Source: Filobasidium wieringae (lineage: Eukaryota; Basidiomycota; Tremellomycetes; Filobasidiales; Filobasidiaceae). From it: a stretch of DNA of 64,000 nucleotides. Both the position numbers and the translations under genes were made by a program. The stretch lies in assembly GCA_001600055.1 (NCBI GenBank), contig BCIV01000001.1:1047774-1111773 (forward strand), given 5' to 3'. Within the stretch, counting starts at the first letter, position 1, and the number at the start of each line of letters is the position of its first letter. Below are positions 46,301-58,500 of this stretch, one piece after another. Under the pieces are notes generated by a model, which was not told where the DNA came from, did no database searches, and was given only the letters and a program-made list of their open reading frames with translations.

Positions 46301-48366
46301 CGTCTGAGCCAGTTGGGTCGTCAAGCATTTCACGGGCTGTATTACACACGTGTCAGATTTAGTGTCAGAATCGAAAACCAGGAAAGCACTTGACACTCAC
46401 GCTCAAGAAAGCGCCAGGAACATCCGGATCGGCCCTTCTCTCTCCCGGCTGCGAATCCAAGGAAGGCCTGATATCCTTTGTCGGATCCGATATCCTCCTC
46501 AATCCCATCCTCTTTACATCCCTCGTATTACCCCCTTTGCCTAATCCGGTCATCTCGTACCCGGTAGATTCTCCCGTAGGAGGATACCCAAACCCGCTCC
46601 CCGTCATTCCTGGAGCGGAAGCGATCCCGGTGGAGGGACCCATAGCGGAGGGTTGTAAATGCAGCCCTTGTCCGGCGGAACGTTGTTGCGAATTAAGCTG
46701 TTGACTCGATCTCGAGCGGTTGGTGAGAGCTTGTCTCGGACCCCCGATCACCCCTGGTAGAGGATGAGTCGATCCGGGGACGCTGGCAGGGGTTCCGATG
46801 AGTGGAGAAGTTGAGAATTGTCCTATGGGTGAACTCGCTGGGTACTGCTCGATCCCTGTCATGTTCATGACGGAACTCGTGCCGGCCGAAGAACCTGACG
46901 AATTCCTCTCCCTCTTGGCGGGGACGTGAGAACTGGGTAAGCCCAACCCACCTGTACGGGGGGAAGACATGTCGGAAGAAGAGTTCCGATTACCCAGCGG
47001 TTGTCTTTGAGGTTTCCCAGCCCATCCTCCAGTCCCCTGAGGCTCGTAGTTGCTCGAGGGAAGGGAATGGTGGGGAGGTTCGTCCAGACTCATAATTGAC
47101 CCCTGCATGTAGGGCGAGGCGTTCACTGAGCCGGACATGGCACTTGGGGAATAACCTTGTCGCGCTGGTTGATTCGTCGAATGAGGAGGTGCGTTGTAAC
47201 CGTACGCAGCGGCATTCCCGCCCGCACTAGGGGGAGGGATCGATCCGGGTGAAGTAGGACTGGTCACGGTGAATGACCTTCTATTGTAACTCGCCGACCT
47301 GGGATGTTGGTTATCCAAGATCGGTGCGTCCCCCATATAAGGCAAGTTGGAACCTCCTCCACCCGTATGACTGAAAGCCGGATCGTACCCCGCTCCACGT
47401 TGAACCGGTCGAGTAGATCCGTACCCTGAATTCGTTGATGATCCTTTCCCACCTCCGAAACCCCATCGAGACCCCGATCCGGTTTCTTCGGGATAAAACC
47501 CAGTTCCATCTCCATTCTCCACATCATAGTCGTCTTCCCTGCCCATCCCGTATCCCGTTCCCGCAGGACCATACCCGATTCCTCGTTCGATATCGTCTGG
47601 TGCACCGCTCGATCCTTTCCTCCTCGCACCGAGAGAAGCTGATCGAGCGAGAGCACTGGCAAAGGATGATGATGCGGCAAGAGCGGACGAAGCTGTGGAT
47701 CCCCCTACGGTGGAAGAGGAGGGTTCAAGGAAATGAGGATCGGAACGTGATGAACCCATTCCGACGTTGATATGAGGTGGGTTCATGTTGGTCAGATGTC
47801 GGTTATTACCAGACATTCCATACCCTGATTGATGTTGCTGTTGCTGATACTGTTGCTGCTGCTGCTGTTGTTGATTGTGATATTGCTGCTGCTGCTGCTG
47901 CTGTTGATGGTGCTGATGATGATCGAGCTCATGCTCCTGCCCCTGACCTTGACCGATAACTAGTCTTCCCCTACTATCCGTCAGATTGGCAGCACTACTA
48001 GCATTCGCAAATGCCTGATCGATAGAATAAGCAGGCATGTTAACCTCACTACTACTCCTTGCTATAGCCAACGATCGGTCCCGCAGTAGCAGTTGTCCGG
48101 TTGATAGCCTGGTTAGCTTTGACGGCTTGTGATGCGCTGGGCGGAAGTCCGTAGTTTACTGAACCTCTTCCGTTACTACTGATGGAAGCTGGATCACTCT
48201 GTAGTGGTGATGTATGCGAATACTGCTTTGATTGAGGTTAAGAATGATATGGCCCAACGGAAGGATCAGGACCTATCGAGTTGATTTGAGGTGTTTGGTA
48301 CAGCGGAAGCGCGGGTGACGAATGGTTGGGTGAATGGGGTTCGTAGCCGTGACCAGCTGTGTTCAT
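43363..48366 (-). CDS. YAK1: DYRK-family protein kinase Yak1
   Basis: The predicted start is ATG 48366 ([20 protein letters not shown]). A long disordered N-terminus with a poly-Gln/His tract leads to [20 protein letters not shown], then [20 protein letters not shown] and DYILYVND, the Yak1 signature ahead of the kinase. The kinase domain has [13 protein letters not shown], the VAVKVVKN lysine, [21 protein letters not shown] and the activation loop [20 protein letters not shown], where the second Tyr is autophosphorylated. It ends [20 protein letters not shown]. The C-tail is Gln/Ala/Ser/Pro-rich. Yak1 is a growth-braking kinase acting against PKA/TOR signalling. About ten exons; roughly 1,400-1,500 residues. 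The first intron is unusual; see the findings. The intron before the (AQ)n tract uses acceptor GATTAG to keep frame. Confidence 0.9.
44411..44441. repeat. GCTTGG hexamer repeat in YAK1
   Basis: About five tandem units encode alternating Ala-Gln on the minus strand. The same run read in another frame gives Lys-Pro repeats, which is a shadow. Confidence 0.75.
47831..47923. repeat. CAG/CAA tract encoding poly-Gln in YAK1
   Basis: Interrupted runs of eight Gln (QQQQQQQQ) with His and Tyr breaks in the Yak1 N-terminus. Such tracts often vary in length between strains. Confidence 0.8.
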
Positions 48367-49254
48367 GCTCTGGTCATTGGAGAGCTAGCGGACGGTGGAT
48401 GCAGGTGCTGTATAACATACATAGAGCACAGGTATGTGGTATGTGAGCTGCCTGTGAGGATGCAGGTCGCTGTCCTGTCCGGTGGAATGAGAGTGAGAAT
48501 CGGTTCCGTGCGGCCGGCGTGACAGTTTCTGCTGTGGACACGGCTGGGCACTAAGAATGGATGACTGCCACCAGCGGACAAGGTAAACAGATGACCACAC
48601 CACGGGGTACAACGGTTTCTCGACCGGTATCACTACCACAATCGTATTCCTGGAGTGTACACCAGTGTAGACAGCTATCAGTAGTACTACTGAAAAGGGA
48701 GAATCATGTCGAACTGATTGACAATATGAGCAAGAACGATTATTATTGATAGCGTTCGACCTTGCGATTAGCGAGATTTAGAGTTCACATGATGACGCGG
48801 AATTGCCCTTTCGACAGCAACTCGAATCTTGTAGACCTACATCGCACACTGTCACGAGTGGTACCTAAATGTGAAGCTATGGTGCACAGTATCTTATTCG
48901 ATAACCTCTTGTGTCACTGCGTCTCGTTCTCATGGAGCCAGAGGGCGATCGATCTTGGCACCATTTCTGGCTTGTCAGCTTGGCGATTGAAAGAAGGACC
49001 ATCCCGATTGTAAACAAACCTCGCTCGAGTCTATTTCTTGATCGCGCGCTATGAATCGGCACGTTCGAACAGTTGGCAAGGTTGGAAGACGAAAGCTCGT
49101 GTTGGCTATGCTATGCTCATATGCTCATATTAATGGAGTTATATTGCTATATGGAGCCTCGTACAACTGTTTCCCTAGTCCGTGATGTGTTTCTGTGTCT
49201 CCCGTACCCCTTCTCGTGATGTATAGTAAGAGATCGTTCAAGGGACGGAGAGGA
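48367..49254. other. Region upstream of YAK1
   Basis: Nearly 900 bp between two minus-strand genes, presumably the YAK1 promoter and a long leader plus the 3' UTR of the neighbour. CATATGCTCATAT-like short repeats occur near 49115-49130. No credible gene. Confidence 0.5.
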
Positions 49255-50460
49255 CTAACCGATATCCATCCCATCGTCCATGTCCATCCCTATCGTTCCC
49301 ATAGCTTGACCATCCAAATCCATCCCTCCCATCTCATCCCGGACCTCCTCGAATCTTCCAGGTTCTTCCATCCCGTTCATACCCGTACTCATGTCCATAT
49401 CCTCCGTTGAAGGCCAGCCGAATGCGGCCCCCGCTCGTCCAGGTACTTGACGATAGAGGACCAATTCCCTCCCCCTTCCTCCTGCTCCAGGAACCGGTCG
49501 GAATTGACCCTGCACGCCCATCCGCTGTGACCATTGTTTACGCTCCTTTTCGCTCAGTTGGGAAAGACGGGACAGTAGTGATGGCGAGACGAGGAATCCT
49601 TTCGAGCCAGGTTGAGAGTATACTCCCCTTGTCGTTTCGGGATTGAGATCGTCTTTGGACGATGGATCGATAGAGGGATCTGATCCCGGTCGGTATTGAG
49701 AGAGATCGATGATACCTCCCTCCACATCGTTGTCTAAGTCTATCACATCGTCTCCAGTCCCGCTTGAAACTCGGGCCCAAGGTTTGGAAGGGGAATTGGA
49801 ATATGTGGATTCCCCATCGCTATCCGAAAGGCTCGTCACGATGATCCGATCGGGTTCAGGTTCGTACCAATTCCTACCCTTCGACCGAACCCGGGCTTGG
49901 TCAGGAAGAGAGGACTGGGAATCGGTAGGGTCCAACATCATCTCATCCTGTCCGTCTTGCATTGAATTATAACCTGGATCCAGTCCATGTGACGAGTCCT
50001 TCTCCTCCTCCTCTGGGATTTCGAAACGAGCGGGATATACGACCCGGCTCAAATCGTCCGCTCCTAAAACCCCTTTCGCCTGCTCTTCAACGGCCGGCCA
50101 TTCGTTCCGACCAAACCCCATATCAGACATCTCATTCCCGGAAGAAGGACTTATTATCGTCGGTTCCGTTCCCCTTGCAGAAACTTCCGAGAGAGCCGGT
50201 AACCTCCAACCCGAGTTACTCCCCATCTCGTCGTCCAGACCCATCCGTTCTAATCCCCTTCTCAGGCCTCTTCTTCGTTTTCGGGCCGGACCGGTGGTAG
50301 AGGGATCGGACGCATCAAGGTCTAGTTCGTTCGGATCGGTTTGCGAGTGAGAGTGGGGGAGGGGGGAGAGTGTTCGATCCCTTGAGAAGGGCGTGAGGTT
50401 GGTGGGGAGCTCATCTGACGAGGAGGAAGGGGAGCGTGGTCTTTTGCGAATGTGCTGCAT
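49255..50460 (-). CDS. Unknown intronless acidic nuclear-type protein with SUMO-interaction-like motifs
   Basis: A single uninterrupted frame of 401 codons, unusual in this intron-rich window. The N-terminus is KR/Ser-rich (MQHIRKRPRSPSSSSDEL), with a strong bipartite basic signal ARKRRRGLRRGLERM near residue 60. The middle is acidic and holds three hydrophobic-then-acidic cores, DRIIVTSLSDSDGE, DDVIDLDNDVE and GGIIDLSQ, which resemble SUMO-interacting motifs. A short helical segment LLSRLSQLSEKERKQWSQRM and a GRELVLYRQV strand follow. The C-terminus is Met/Asp/Gly-rich. I do not recognise the family; a nuclear regulator or ubiquitin/SUMO adaptor is only a guess. It is divergent from the GPAT gene. 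Confidence 0.75.
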   Translation of the reverse strand: MQHIRKRPRSPSSSSDELPTNLTPFSRDRTLSPLPHSHSQTDPNELDLDASDPSTTGPARKRRRGLRRGLERMGLDDEMGSNSGWRLPALSEVSARGTEPTIISPSSGNEMSDMGFGRNEWPAVEEQAKGVLGADDLSRVVYPARFEIPEEEEKDSSHGLDPGYNSMQDGQDEMMLDPTDSQSSLPDQARVRSKGRNWYEPEPDRIIVTSLSDSDGESTYSNSPSKPWARVSSGTGDDVIDLDNDVEGGIIDLSQYRPGSDPSIDPSSKDDLNPETTRGVYSQPGSKGFLVSPSLLSRLSQLSEKERKQWSQRMGVQGQFRPVPGAGGRGRELVLYRQVPGRAGAAFGWPSTEDMDMSTGMNGMEEPGRFEEVRDEMGGMDLDGQAMGTIGMDMDDGMDIG

Positions 50461-51106
50461 GATACTTTGTCGAGGTGTGAGTGGAACTGTAGGTTTAGAG
50501 AGAAGAGATCGAGTCGCGAGTCGAGGTCGTCGAGGTCAAAAGCAAAAGTATAAACGCTGGAGATCCTGGAGAAAGGTCAACAGAGCCAAAGTGAAATGTG
50601 ACGAATACTCTAGAACACGCTGCTCGCTTCTCGCCGAAATCTCGGGCAAAAGTGTTGTCGTGACTGCGGATCGAACCAAAGCGTTTTACAAGAGGTGACC
50701 ATGGCCTGTAGAGGCAGAAACGACTTCAAAAAGATGTCACCCCCCTTCCCACCGGGGTCATGCACTCCCAAGAGCTCACTTCGTAGGCGCCACTTTCGGA
50801 GTTCTAACCTTAGTTACAGGGATCCTTAGCTTATCACGGCCTAGACCGCTGCGTCACTATTGAGATTGTTGTAGACGCGCGCAAACACTTCCCTGCGTTC
50901 CCACTCGCGTGTCATTCATCATCATCCCGGGCCGTTTCAAGAGTTAGACTTAATCCGCTCAGATCACAAATCACAGGCGAACAAGGTGGAAAACAGATAG
51001 CAGCAGAGTACATCACACATAGCTAGTAGCTAGTAGCTAGTAGTATTAGGGTCACAACACTATACACAACACCCCTTCTTGACAGCCACATACACGGCTT
51101 GCCAAG
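50461..51106. promoter_or_regulatory. Divergent promoter region, nuclear protein / GPAT
   Basis: About 645 bp. A tandem GCTAGTA repeat (51019-51045) lies just before the GPAT leader. No other feature. Confidence 0.5.
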
Positions 51107-53443
51107 ATGTCATTCGGTTATACCCACTATACAATCCGGTCACTCGCCAACAACTGCCTCTCCAGTTTCTTCAAGGAGATCACGGTACTTGGTAGTGAGA
51201 ATGTACCAGCAGAAGGTCCTCTCATCATGTAAGAGTACGGTCGTGAGGTGCTACGTCTGAAAATGAGACTGATTGAAGCCGGTTAACAATGGCAGTGCTT
51301 GTTCCCATACCAACATGGCAGTCGATGTGAGTTCTTTTGGCACCTAGTACCATGACTTCCGAATCGTATCCTGATTTTTCCTTCTTCACAACTTGAAAGC
51401 CTGCTGTTCTGAGTTGCACAATGCCTCACAAACATCCCCTACATTACTGGGTAAAAGACGCTCTCTTCGCCAACCCTATCGCAGGGTCTCTCTTGAAGGC
51501 TGCGGGGAATATCCCGGTCGATAGGAAGAACAAGAACAACCAGAGTCTATTCAAAGGAAGCTTCGAGGGTGAGTTCGATGAGGGTTCATACGTTTAGGAA
51601 ACGTATCACTGATCGACTCTGATCTTTCTTTCACTCTAGCTTTGGCCAGGAATGAAGCCATAGCCGTCTTCCCGGAAGGAACGTCCCACACTTCCCCTCA
51701 TATGCTACCTTTCAAAGACGGGATCTCATGGCTCGCCCTGGAATACCTGAAGTACTTGAATGGACAGGCAGACGGGGTGAACAAACAAGGAAAGAAAGCC
51801 GTCGTCGTCCCCGTCGGATTGACTTACTTGGACAAGAGCAAGTATAGGAGTAAGATCGTCGTGACGTGAGTTCCTTTTTCTTTTCCAGCGCCTTCTGTCT
51901 GGTCGTGATTGCGTCTGTGCTGAAATGGGGACGGTCTTTCTCAGGTACGGTGAACCGATCTCGATGGAAGAATTTGAATCTCAGTTTTTAAGCCAGGAGG
52001 AAGGAGCTTCGAGACTGGCAGTCAAGAGGTTGACGAAGCGGTTGGAATTGGAGATGATGAGGTTGACCGTCAATGCGCCCGATTGGTCGGTTCTCTTTCC
52101 CTGACAAGGCCTTTCCTGGAGCGGACGAAAGCTGATAGTCAGATTCGATTTACCTTATTTAGGGACGCGGTGGCTGCAGCGAAGATGGCTAGAGAGTTGT
52201 TGTTTGAAAAGGAAAAGTCGCTGGCGCCCGAAGATTATGTCAAAGTCTCCCAGACGTGAGTTCGGTAACCTTTCCAAGGTTGAATAAACGTTGACCGAAT
52301 GACTTGCATGTCATCAGTCTTGTGGATCTCTTCTCTCCCCCTTCTCGTGTTCCCACTGTGGACCGTGTCAAACGCCTCCTAGTGGAATATAACAATCTCC
52401 TCATCACGTCCAAGCTAAACAACCAGACTTTGAGCGATTTACCTTTACCTCAAGATCTGGATCCTTCCAAACCCATCCCCCTTCCTAGTCGATTCAGCAC
52501 TCTCATCCTCCTCATTAGGGACACCCTTTCCGTCCTCATCCGAGTCCCCTTCTTTTTGTTACCCATGGTAATCCATCTTCCAATGTACTACGTCGCCAAG
52601 ATGGGGGAAAACATCGTCAAGGAGGAACTAGAGACTCAAGCTCAGATGAAGATCGTCTTTGGGATGTTATTCTCCCTAGCCGTCTATCCGTTTTGGTTCT
52701 TCTTGTTGTGGGTCTTTTTGGGATTCACTTCGTTTGGCGCCGTCGTGGCGGGAGCGGCGGTCTATCTGTTCAACATGTCGCACAAAAGTTTGGTCGATGA
52801 GAATTACGAGCGGTAGGTCGGATCGGATGTCATGTGTTGATGGGAATAGGACTGATCTCGGTACGCTTTTAGTATGCAACGTCTGGTCGCCGCTTGGAGA
52901 GTTATTGTTGGAGTCTGGACACCTAAAAGGAGGGAAAGACCTATGGATAGTCTCAAGAGTTTCCTACCTGAATCCGCTACTCCTGTTGGAGCTACCCCTC
53001 ACGGCTCGGTCGAAGCTTGGCAGAAGGGTGGTATGCCCGTCAAGGACGTGATCAAGGCAGCTAAATTGGCTCAGAAGAAGAGGAAGAGGTTGCCCACTCG
53101 GAGATTAATCAAGCACGTGTTGAGGACCCGGGTCAAGGCGGCTCAGTTGCTGGAGGCGTTGTTGAGTTCCATTGGACAGGATGAGACTAGGATCAACGCT
53201 CGACCTTGGTTGGCCCAGGCTGCCGAGTTCGGAGGTGATTTCGACGAGGAGACGGTTCATATCGGCAATAGCGTCCAAGGCAAGGAAGCGGTGGACGAGG
53301 AACCGATGGGGACACGAGCGGGAGCGGAAGTCGTCCAGTTCTTGCGCAAGAGCGGAGCCAAGATCGTCCCCGGCAATCACGATTTGGACGTCTGGGCTGG
53401 AGCTCAATCCGAGTATGAAGGTGTCAAGAGCGATGACGAGTGA
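51107..53443 (+). CDS. Glycerol-3-phosphate O-acyltransferase (SCT1/GPT2 type)
   Basis: About eight exons, near 620 residues. The acyltransferase motifs are clear: ACSHTNMAVD (the HX4D motif, His as base), GNIPVDRKNKNN (phosphate-binding Arg), VFPEGTSHTSPHMLPF and AVVVPVGLTYLDKSKYRSKI. Two or three membrane helices follow in ILLIRDTLSVLIRVPFFLLP and IVFGMLFSLAVYPFWFFLLW, as in the yeast dual-substrate acyltransferases GPT2 and SCT1. It makes lysophosphatidic acid from glycerol-3-phosphate or acyl-DHAP at the ER, the first step to phospholipids and triacylglycerol. The long C-terminal cytosolic tail is acidic at the end. The second exon junction (ATC AT-T GCT) is needed to form the HX4D motif. 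It converges on CMS1. Confidence 0.9.
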
Positions 53444-53798
53444 ACACGTTTCATTGAGATTTAGCTGGTTTGGTTGTACACGTCCATCCGAAAGTTGGAG
53501 AACAATGTCTCGCGCTTATATACCATTTTATCGATGTCATCGTAATCTTCCTAGTATCCGATTGACCACCGCACTTTCACGGCATTCCCGTAAAACGTTA
53601 GGCTCGCTTGTATCAGATACAGTTGCTGTTGTGTGTTTGCTGTCAGGCGGACGACAAATCATTATAGATCGATGCAAATGTTCGTGAGTACAGCAATGTT
53701 ACAGATTAGCCCGACACCTAGGGTTTTCCAGATGTTACAGTTGTAATCAAATGTCGTCGCGTGATTCTTCAATTCTGATGAGTATGTCACTACGAGAC
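53444..53798. other. Convergent 3' region, GPAT / CMS1
   Basis: About 355 bp between facing stop codons; 3' UTRs only. Confidence 0.55.
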
Positions 53799-55223
53799 TC
53801 AATACACTGCGATTTTGACCCCAGTAGCTAACATCTTGTCCCGGACCTTCTTGTCCCCAAACAAGCACTTCCAGAATTCGTCCCGTACCTCCGGGATGGA
53901 AAGTAATGTCCGATTTTCTATATAAACACGCCGCGTCAATATAGCATACAACGAGGATATGATGGTGGCATTGAGAAGCTTACTGGAATCCCGATAGGAC
54001 AAATCTAGGAGAAGAACAGTCTGTTGCCGGATTGTCAAGGCATCTGCATAGACACGGATGCAATCAATATCTCGGAATGCCGATCATTACGCCGTGTATC
54101 CCGACATACCACTATCAGCCAAGATCTTTGCTATCCTCGCAGGCGTCCCTGCAGCAGCCCAGATCTTTGTCTTTTCCAAATGTTCAATCTGCTCGCTAAC
54201 CTTGAAATGCTTAGCAAAGAGCTGCGAAAAATCAGAGAGTGGATGAGCGATGTGATCCGCAGACTGTGACGAAGTTTGGTGAGGCTTACCTTGGCAACCT
54301 CACCGGGAGGCTTGTTCTGTTCTGCTTTCTTGCCCTCTTGCCCTTCAGTATCCAAGGTTACGCCTTTTAGTCCTCGAACGATATCAGCCGCTCGAATACC
54401 AGAAGGCGATAACACGATCAACGACGGAGTTCCTGGTCGCTTGAGACGTTTGGGTAGAGGAGGTATTTCTAGTTGAAGCAGGGCTCAGAATAAAATTCAG
54501 TTTGTGGGGAACAACGGAACTCACGAGACTTCACGAATGCAGGTAAGGACGATAGGTCTCGGGGCTCAGTGAATGATGACGTGGATTGCAGCATATTGGC
54601 TGTTTGCGTGTATTGTCTTGTATCAATAACGATGCAGGTCACGATCACGGTAAAGGATACCCACGTGGAATTCTAAGATCTGCTAACTCCATATCCGTAG
54701 CTCGAGAATAGGTTTTTTTCAGGCTGTCATAGAGGAACTGTCCTAGTTCGTCGGTAGTCATTTCGGAAGGTTGAAGAGCTTCTTCCTCTCGTAGCTTTCT
54801 CTGCAGAAAAGGAACCAAACTTTCAACGCTTGGATCTCAAGCAAATGGAATCAATAACCACTAACCTACCTTCTCCTTCCTTTCCTTCTCTTTGAGTTTT
54901 CGTTTCTTTTTCTTATCCTCGTTCGAAGCTGCTGCCGCGCCTTTTGGTGAAGCCGCCTCTTCGTCCGAAATGTCGTCTACTGCTTTTCTCTTCTGCCCTA
55001 CAGATGAGACGGGGGGTACAGCTTCTTCGTCCGACAAGAAAGCGGCTGCCTCTCCCCCTTCTCCTTCTTCGACAGCATCTTCGTCGCCATCGATATTGCT
55101 CATAAGGGCATCGGGATCCTGCTCGTCCTCATCATCCGAGGGCACCATATAATCGGCCTGGAGATCCAAATCGTCTTCCAAATCATCTCCTCCAGTTAAA
55201 GGCTGACCCTTGGTCTCAGACAT
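53799..55223 (-). CDS. CMS1: CMS1-like ribosome biogenesis protein
   Basis: Six or more exons, about 330 residues. The N-terminus is acidic (MSETKGQPLTGGDDLEDDLD) with a Lys-rich coil (EDKKKKRKLKEKERKEK). The conserved body has PSEMTTDELGQFLYDSLKKT, then LIVLSPSGIRAADIVRGLKG, KLFAKHFKVSEQIEHLEKTK with IWAAAGTPARI, and TVLLLDLSYRDSSKNRTLLS with FWKCLF near the end. 'T.d.L...l' at the start and 'iaagTP.Ri..Ll' are the CMS1 pattern, which is related to DEAD-box helicase domain 1 without a working helicase core. Yeast Cms1 belongs to the small-subunit processome. It shares a 293 bp divergent promoter with TERT. Confidence 0.82.
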
Positions 55224-55516
55224 CTTGCTTTTTTTGTGTGTACGAGCTGATCAGCTGCTGTCATGATGTGTAGAATGAAGATTTGGATACCACATCTGAC
55301 TTCAAACTTTGCGGGCCGTGCGGAAGCAAAATCGACAAACGATTGAAGTTGACATTGTCAACAAACCAGATTCGATGAGGAATCAAGCATGTCCCCCTCT
55401 CGTTTTAGCCTTAGCTTGTCACATCAGTACCTACTGATATTGCAGTACATTGATCAGGCCATTGAAGCTATTGAAATTTATGAATCTGTAGCACATTATC
55501 TTCATCAGCGCGGGAT

Positions 55517-58500
55517 ATGAAGAACCGTTTGCTGCCAGACGGTAGCGTACACCATCCGACTCTGTCATCCTATTATCCTAAACTTTTATCACTCGAGACT
55601 TATCTTCATGGCCTCCTTGGACAATCGAGCTGGAATCGACTGAGATGTTCCGAGGAATCCACTCAACGCCTTGTGTTCTTACAGAACACCCTGATCGCTA
55701 TCAGGTTTCAGGATGATATATCGATACTAGACAAGCAGGTGGGAACCGAGATGATCATGTCGCAACAGGAAGTAGGTCTAGTTTAGGCGACAGTCTAGAC
55801 AGCATCAGCTGACCTTATTTTGGTTCTTGGAGATGATGGATCGAACACTTGTACTATTAGCCCGTCGACCTGGAAAACTGGGTGAAGTAAATGTCCTAAC
55901 AACGGGCTATCGAGTAGGCCATCCTTACACCCTTCATAGATCAATCAGACTGACTCTTTACTTCTTCAGCGCGGGGACTCGTTCCTAGGACTAGCTCCTA
56001 ACCTTCAAAGGCTAGGACTGGACAGCTACTATGTGAACAGTCAGGTAGTTTTGCTGATAGATTCACCGGAATGGGTGTGGTTGCACAAACAGTCGGTACC
56101 TCTTGTGGCTAATCGCAAGCGAAGGCTGAACCAATAACCATGCGATCGGACAGAATCGGAACTGATCTCATGCTACATATCCTAACAACTGAAGCCCTCG
56201 CCATTTACCTTCCGCATGAAAATAACTGCTACACTCAGTTATGTGGGGTACCTCTGTTTATGGTCGAACCCATTCACAAGATTCAGGCCAGACAACAAAA
56301 ACGTAAACGAAAGAGCGAAAAAGCAAAGGGAACTGAGGCCGGGAGCATGAAAAGGAGGAAGCCTAACACGTCCGAGAAACCTAGCCAGGAACTGAAACCG
56401 GAACGAACCGATCCTGGGGTTTCCTGCAACCAAGCTTTGAAAGAAGAGGCTTTCAACAGGCCACCCGTCATGGTTGAGATCATGCGGAACAGGATGTTCT
56501 ACAGCAAGTGGGGTTGGAGTGGTAACCGTAGATTACCATGTGTTGGTCTGCCTATCAAGCGTAAGAATCGCGCGTTGAGACAGGTTGAATGAAATCGTAA
56601 CTTGCCTTGTTTGACAATGGTAGACGTCCTTAATTCCTTGGACCCTCCTGTCAAGGTCAGAAATCTTCCTTCTTCAGCCGAAGAGTTATCTCAGATCCCT
56701 AAAGGTCACCATGACCCTCATTGGGCGCCACGCACATTATTACGATACATCTTTCCACGAGAACATGGCCTGCATAACGTATTTACCTCTCCCCCTGAGG
56801 ATGCTTGGGATTCGAAACGAGACGGCAAAGACCGGTATGGAAACTGGAGATTTAAGGCTGGGAAGGCCGGGTACAAGAATTACTTGGACCGAAAGGAGGA
56901 GATCGCAGTAAGCCCATAACCCTCCACCACCGCCGTATAGCTGCCATGTCAAGTCGATCGACGATACAGTCAGCAGTAGCAGTGGGCTCAGCAAAAACTC
57001 CGAAGCGCATGAAAGGGAATGTGATGCGGATGATGGATGATATCATTGCTCGTCATAAGAAGTGCCCTTACCGGCAATTGAGGGATGCTTATTGCCCGGC
57101 GCGTGTAAGTCGATGCTTTTCTCGACGTTTGCTTTCGGTATTTACCTCCTATATGAGCGCATTTAGGTTACTGCTCAACAAACAGTTCGTTTGCATCTTC
57201 TGACTTGTTTACTAGGATGTATCGACTGATGTGCTTCGTGCTGAAGCAGCTATCAAATGCTCAGGGAGCTGCTGCCTGCGCTTGCGGCTCGGGACAAGTA
57301 AGTACTGAGCCTTAAGCAGGCGCATAACAGGAATTGACAAAATGCTACAGGTCAGCCGGTTCGTCCAGGCAGTGTGCCATTTTGTCATCCCAGATAACGT
57401 GTGGGGTACTCAGGAAAATACAGCCCTTATGTATCATCGTAAGTACAACAGAGACACTGCAGGAAGGGAGATCACCGATATCATGTTGGTGATTCCTAGA
57501 TATCGCACGTTTTGTCAAAGCTCGCCGCTACGAGACCTTATCAGTTCATCAGATTCTACAAGGCTTCAAGTCTACTGCCTGCGAATGGCTCTGTGCTGAC
57601 CAAGCTGGACGGAAGATGTCGGTCGATGAGGCAAAGAAACGCCGATGTCTGCTTGAAGAATTGGTCTATTGGCTATTTGATGGATTTCTTGTATCACTGC
57701 TCAAGGTAAGACATCACGGACGTTCCACCTGTATACTATGCTCAATTCTCGCTGTAGACTACCTTCTACATCACTGAGACCTCAGCGACGAAATACCGAA
57801 CAAGTTATTTCCGGCAGGATGATTGGGAAAAGCTTTGCTTTCCCATGATCAATCACTTGACTTCCTCCCTCTACCGTAGAGTTGATGAGGTGGGCTCCAA
57901 TCAGTACAAGGAACACTGGTATCCAACTAAGAACCGAATGCACCATATCGTAGGGCCATCAAAGGTATCTTCGCAAGAGGAAGCCTGCTCACGCTACGGT
58001 CCGACTTATACCAAAGCCGAACGGCATGCGGCCCATTTGTAACTTGGGTCGGAAACAAAGAAAGGTTCGGCAAGCCTACCCCTGTCTTCGACCCATCTTT
58101 CTGATGACAAGAACAACAGATCACACCTAGTGGCGCTGTCTTGGTGAATCCGAGTATCAACGATAGTTTGTCCGAGGCACATCAAGCTCTCACGTATGAA
58201 AAGGTGAGTAATCTCAAACTGACCTGAAAGCACTACTCCTGATAAGCTGCGAACAGCGTTACAACGGACAAATCCTTTCGTCCTCGCTATTCGGACTATA
58301 CGATATTTACGGGAAGCTGAAATCTTACAAGAGACGACTTCAAGGTATCTATGGCGATGTGTAAGTTCGTATATCTTGTAGACCGGTAGGTACAGCTTCG
58401 ATAGCAATCTGTCTGTGCAGCCCGGATCTGTGCTTCGTCAAGGTGGACATCAAATCTGCTTTTGATACGATCAACCAAGGGAAATTGCTAGAAGTCACGT

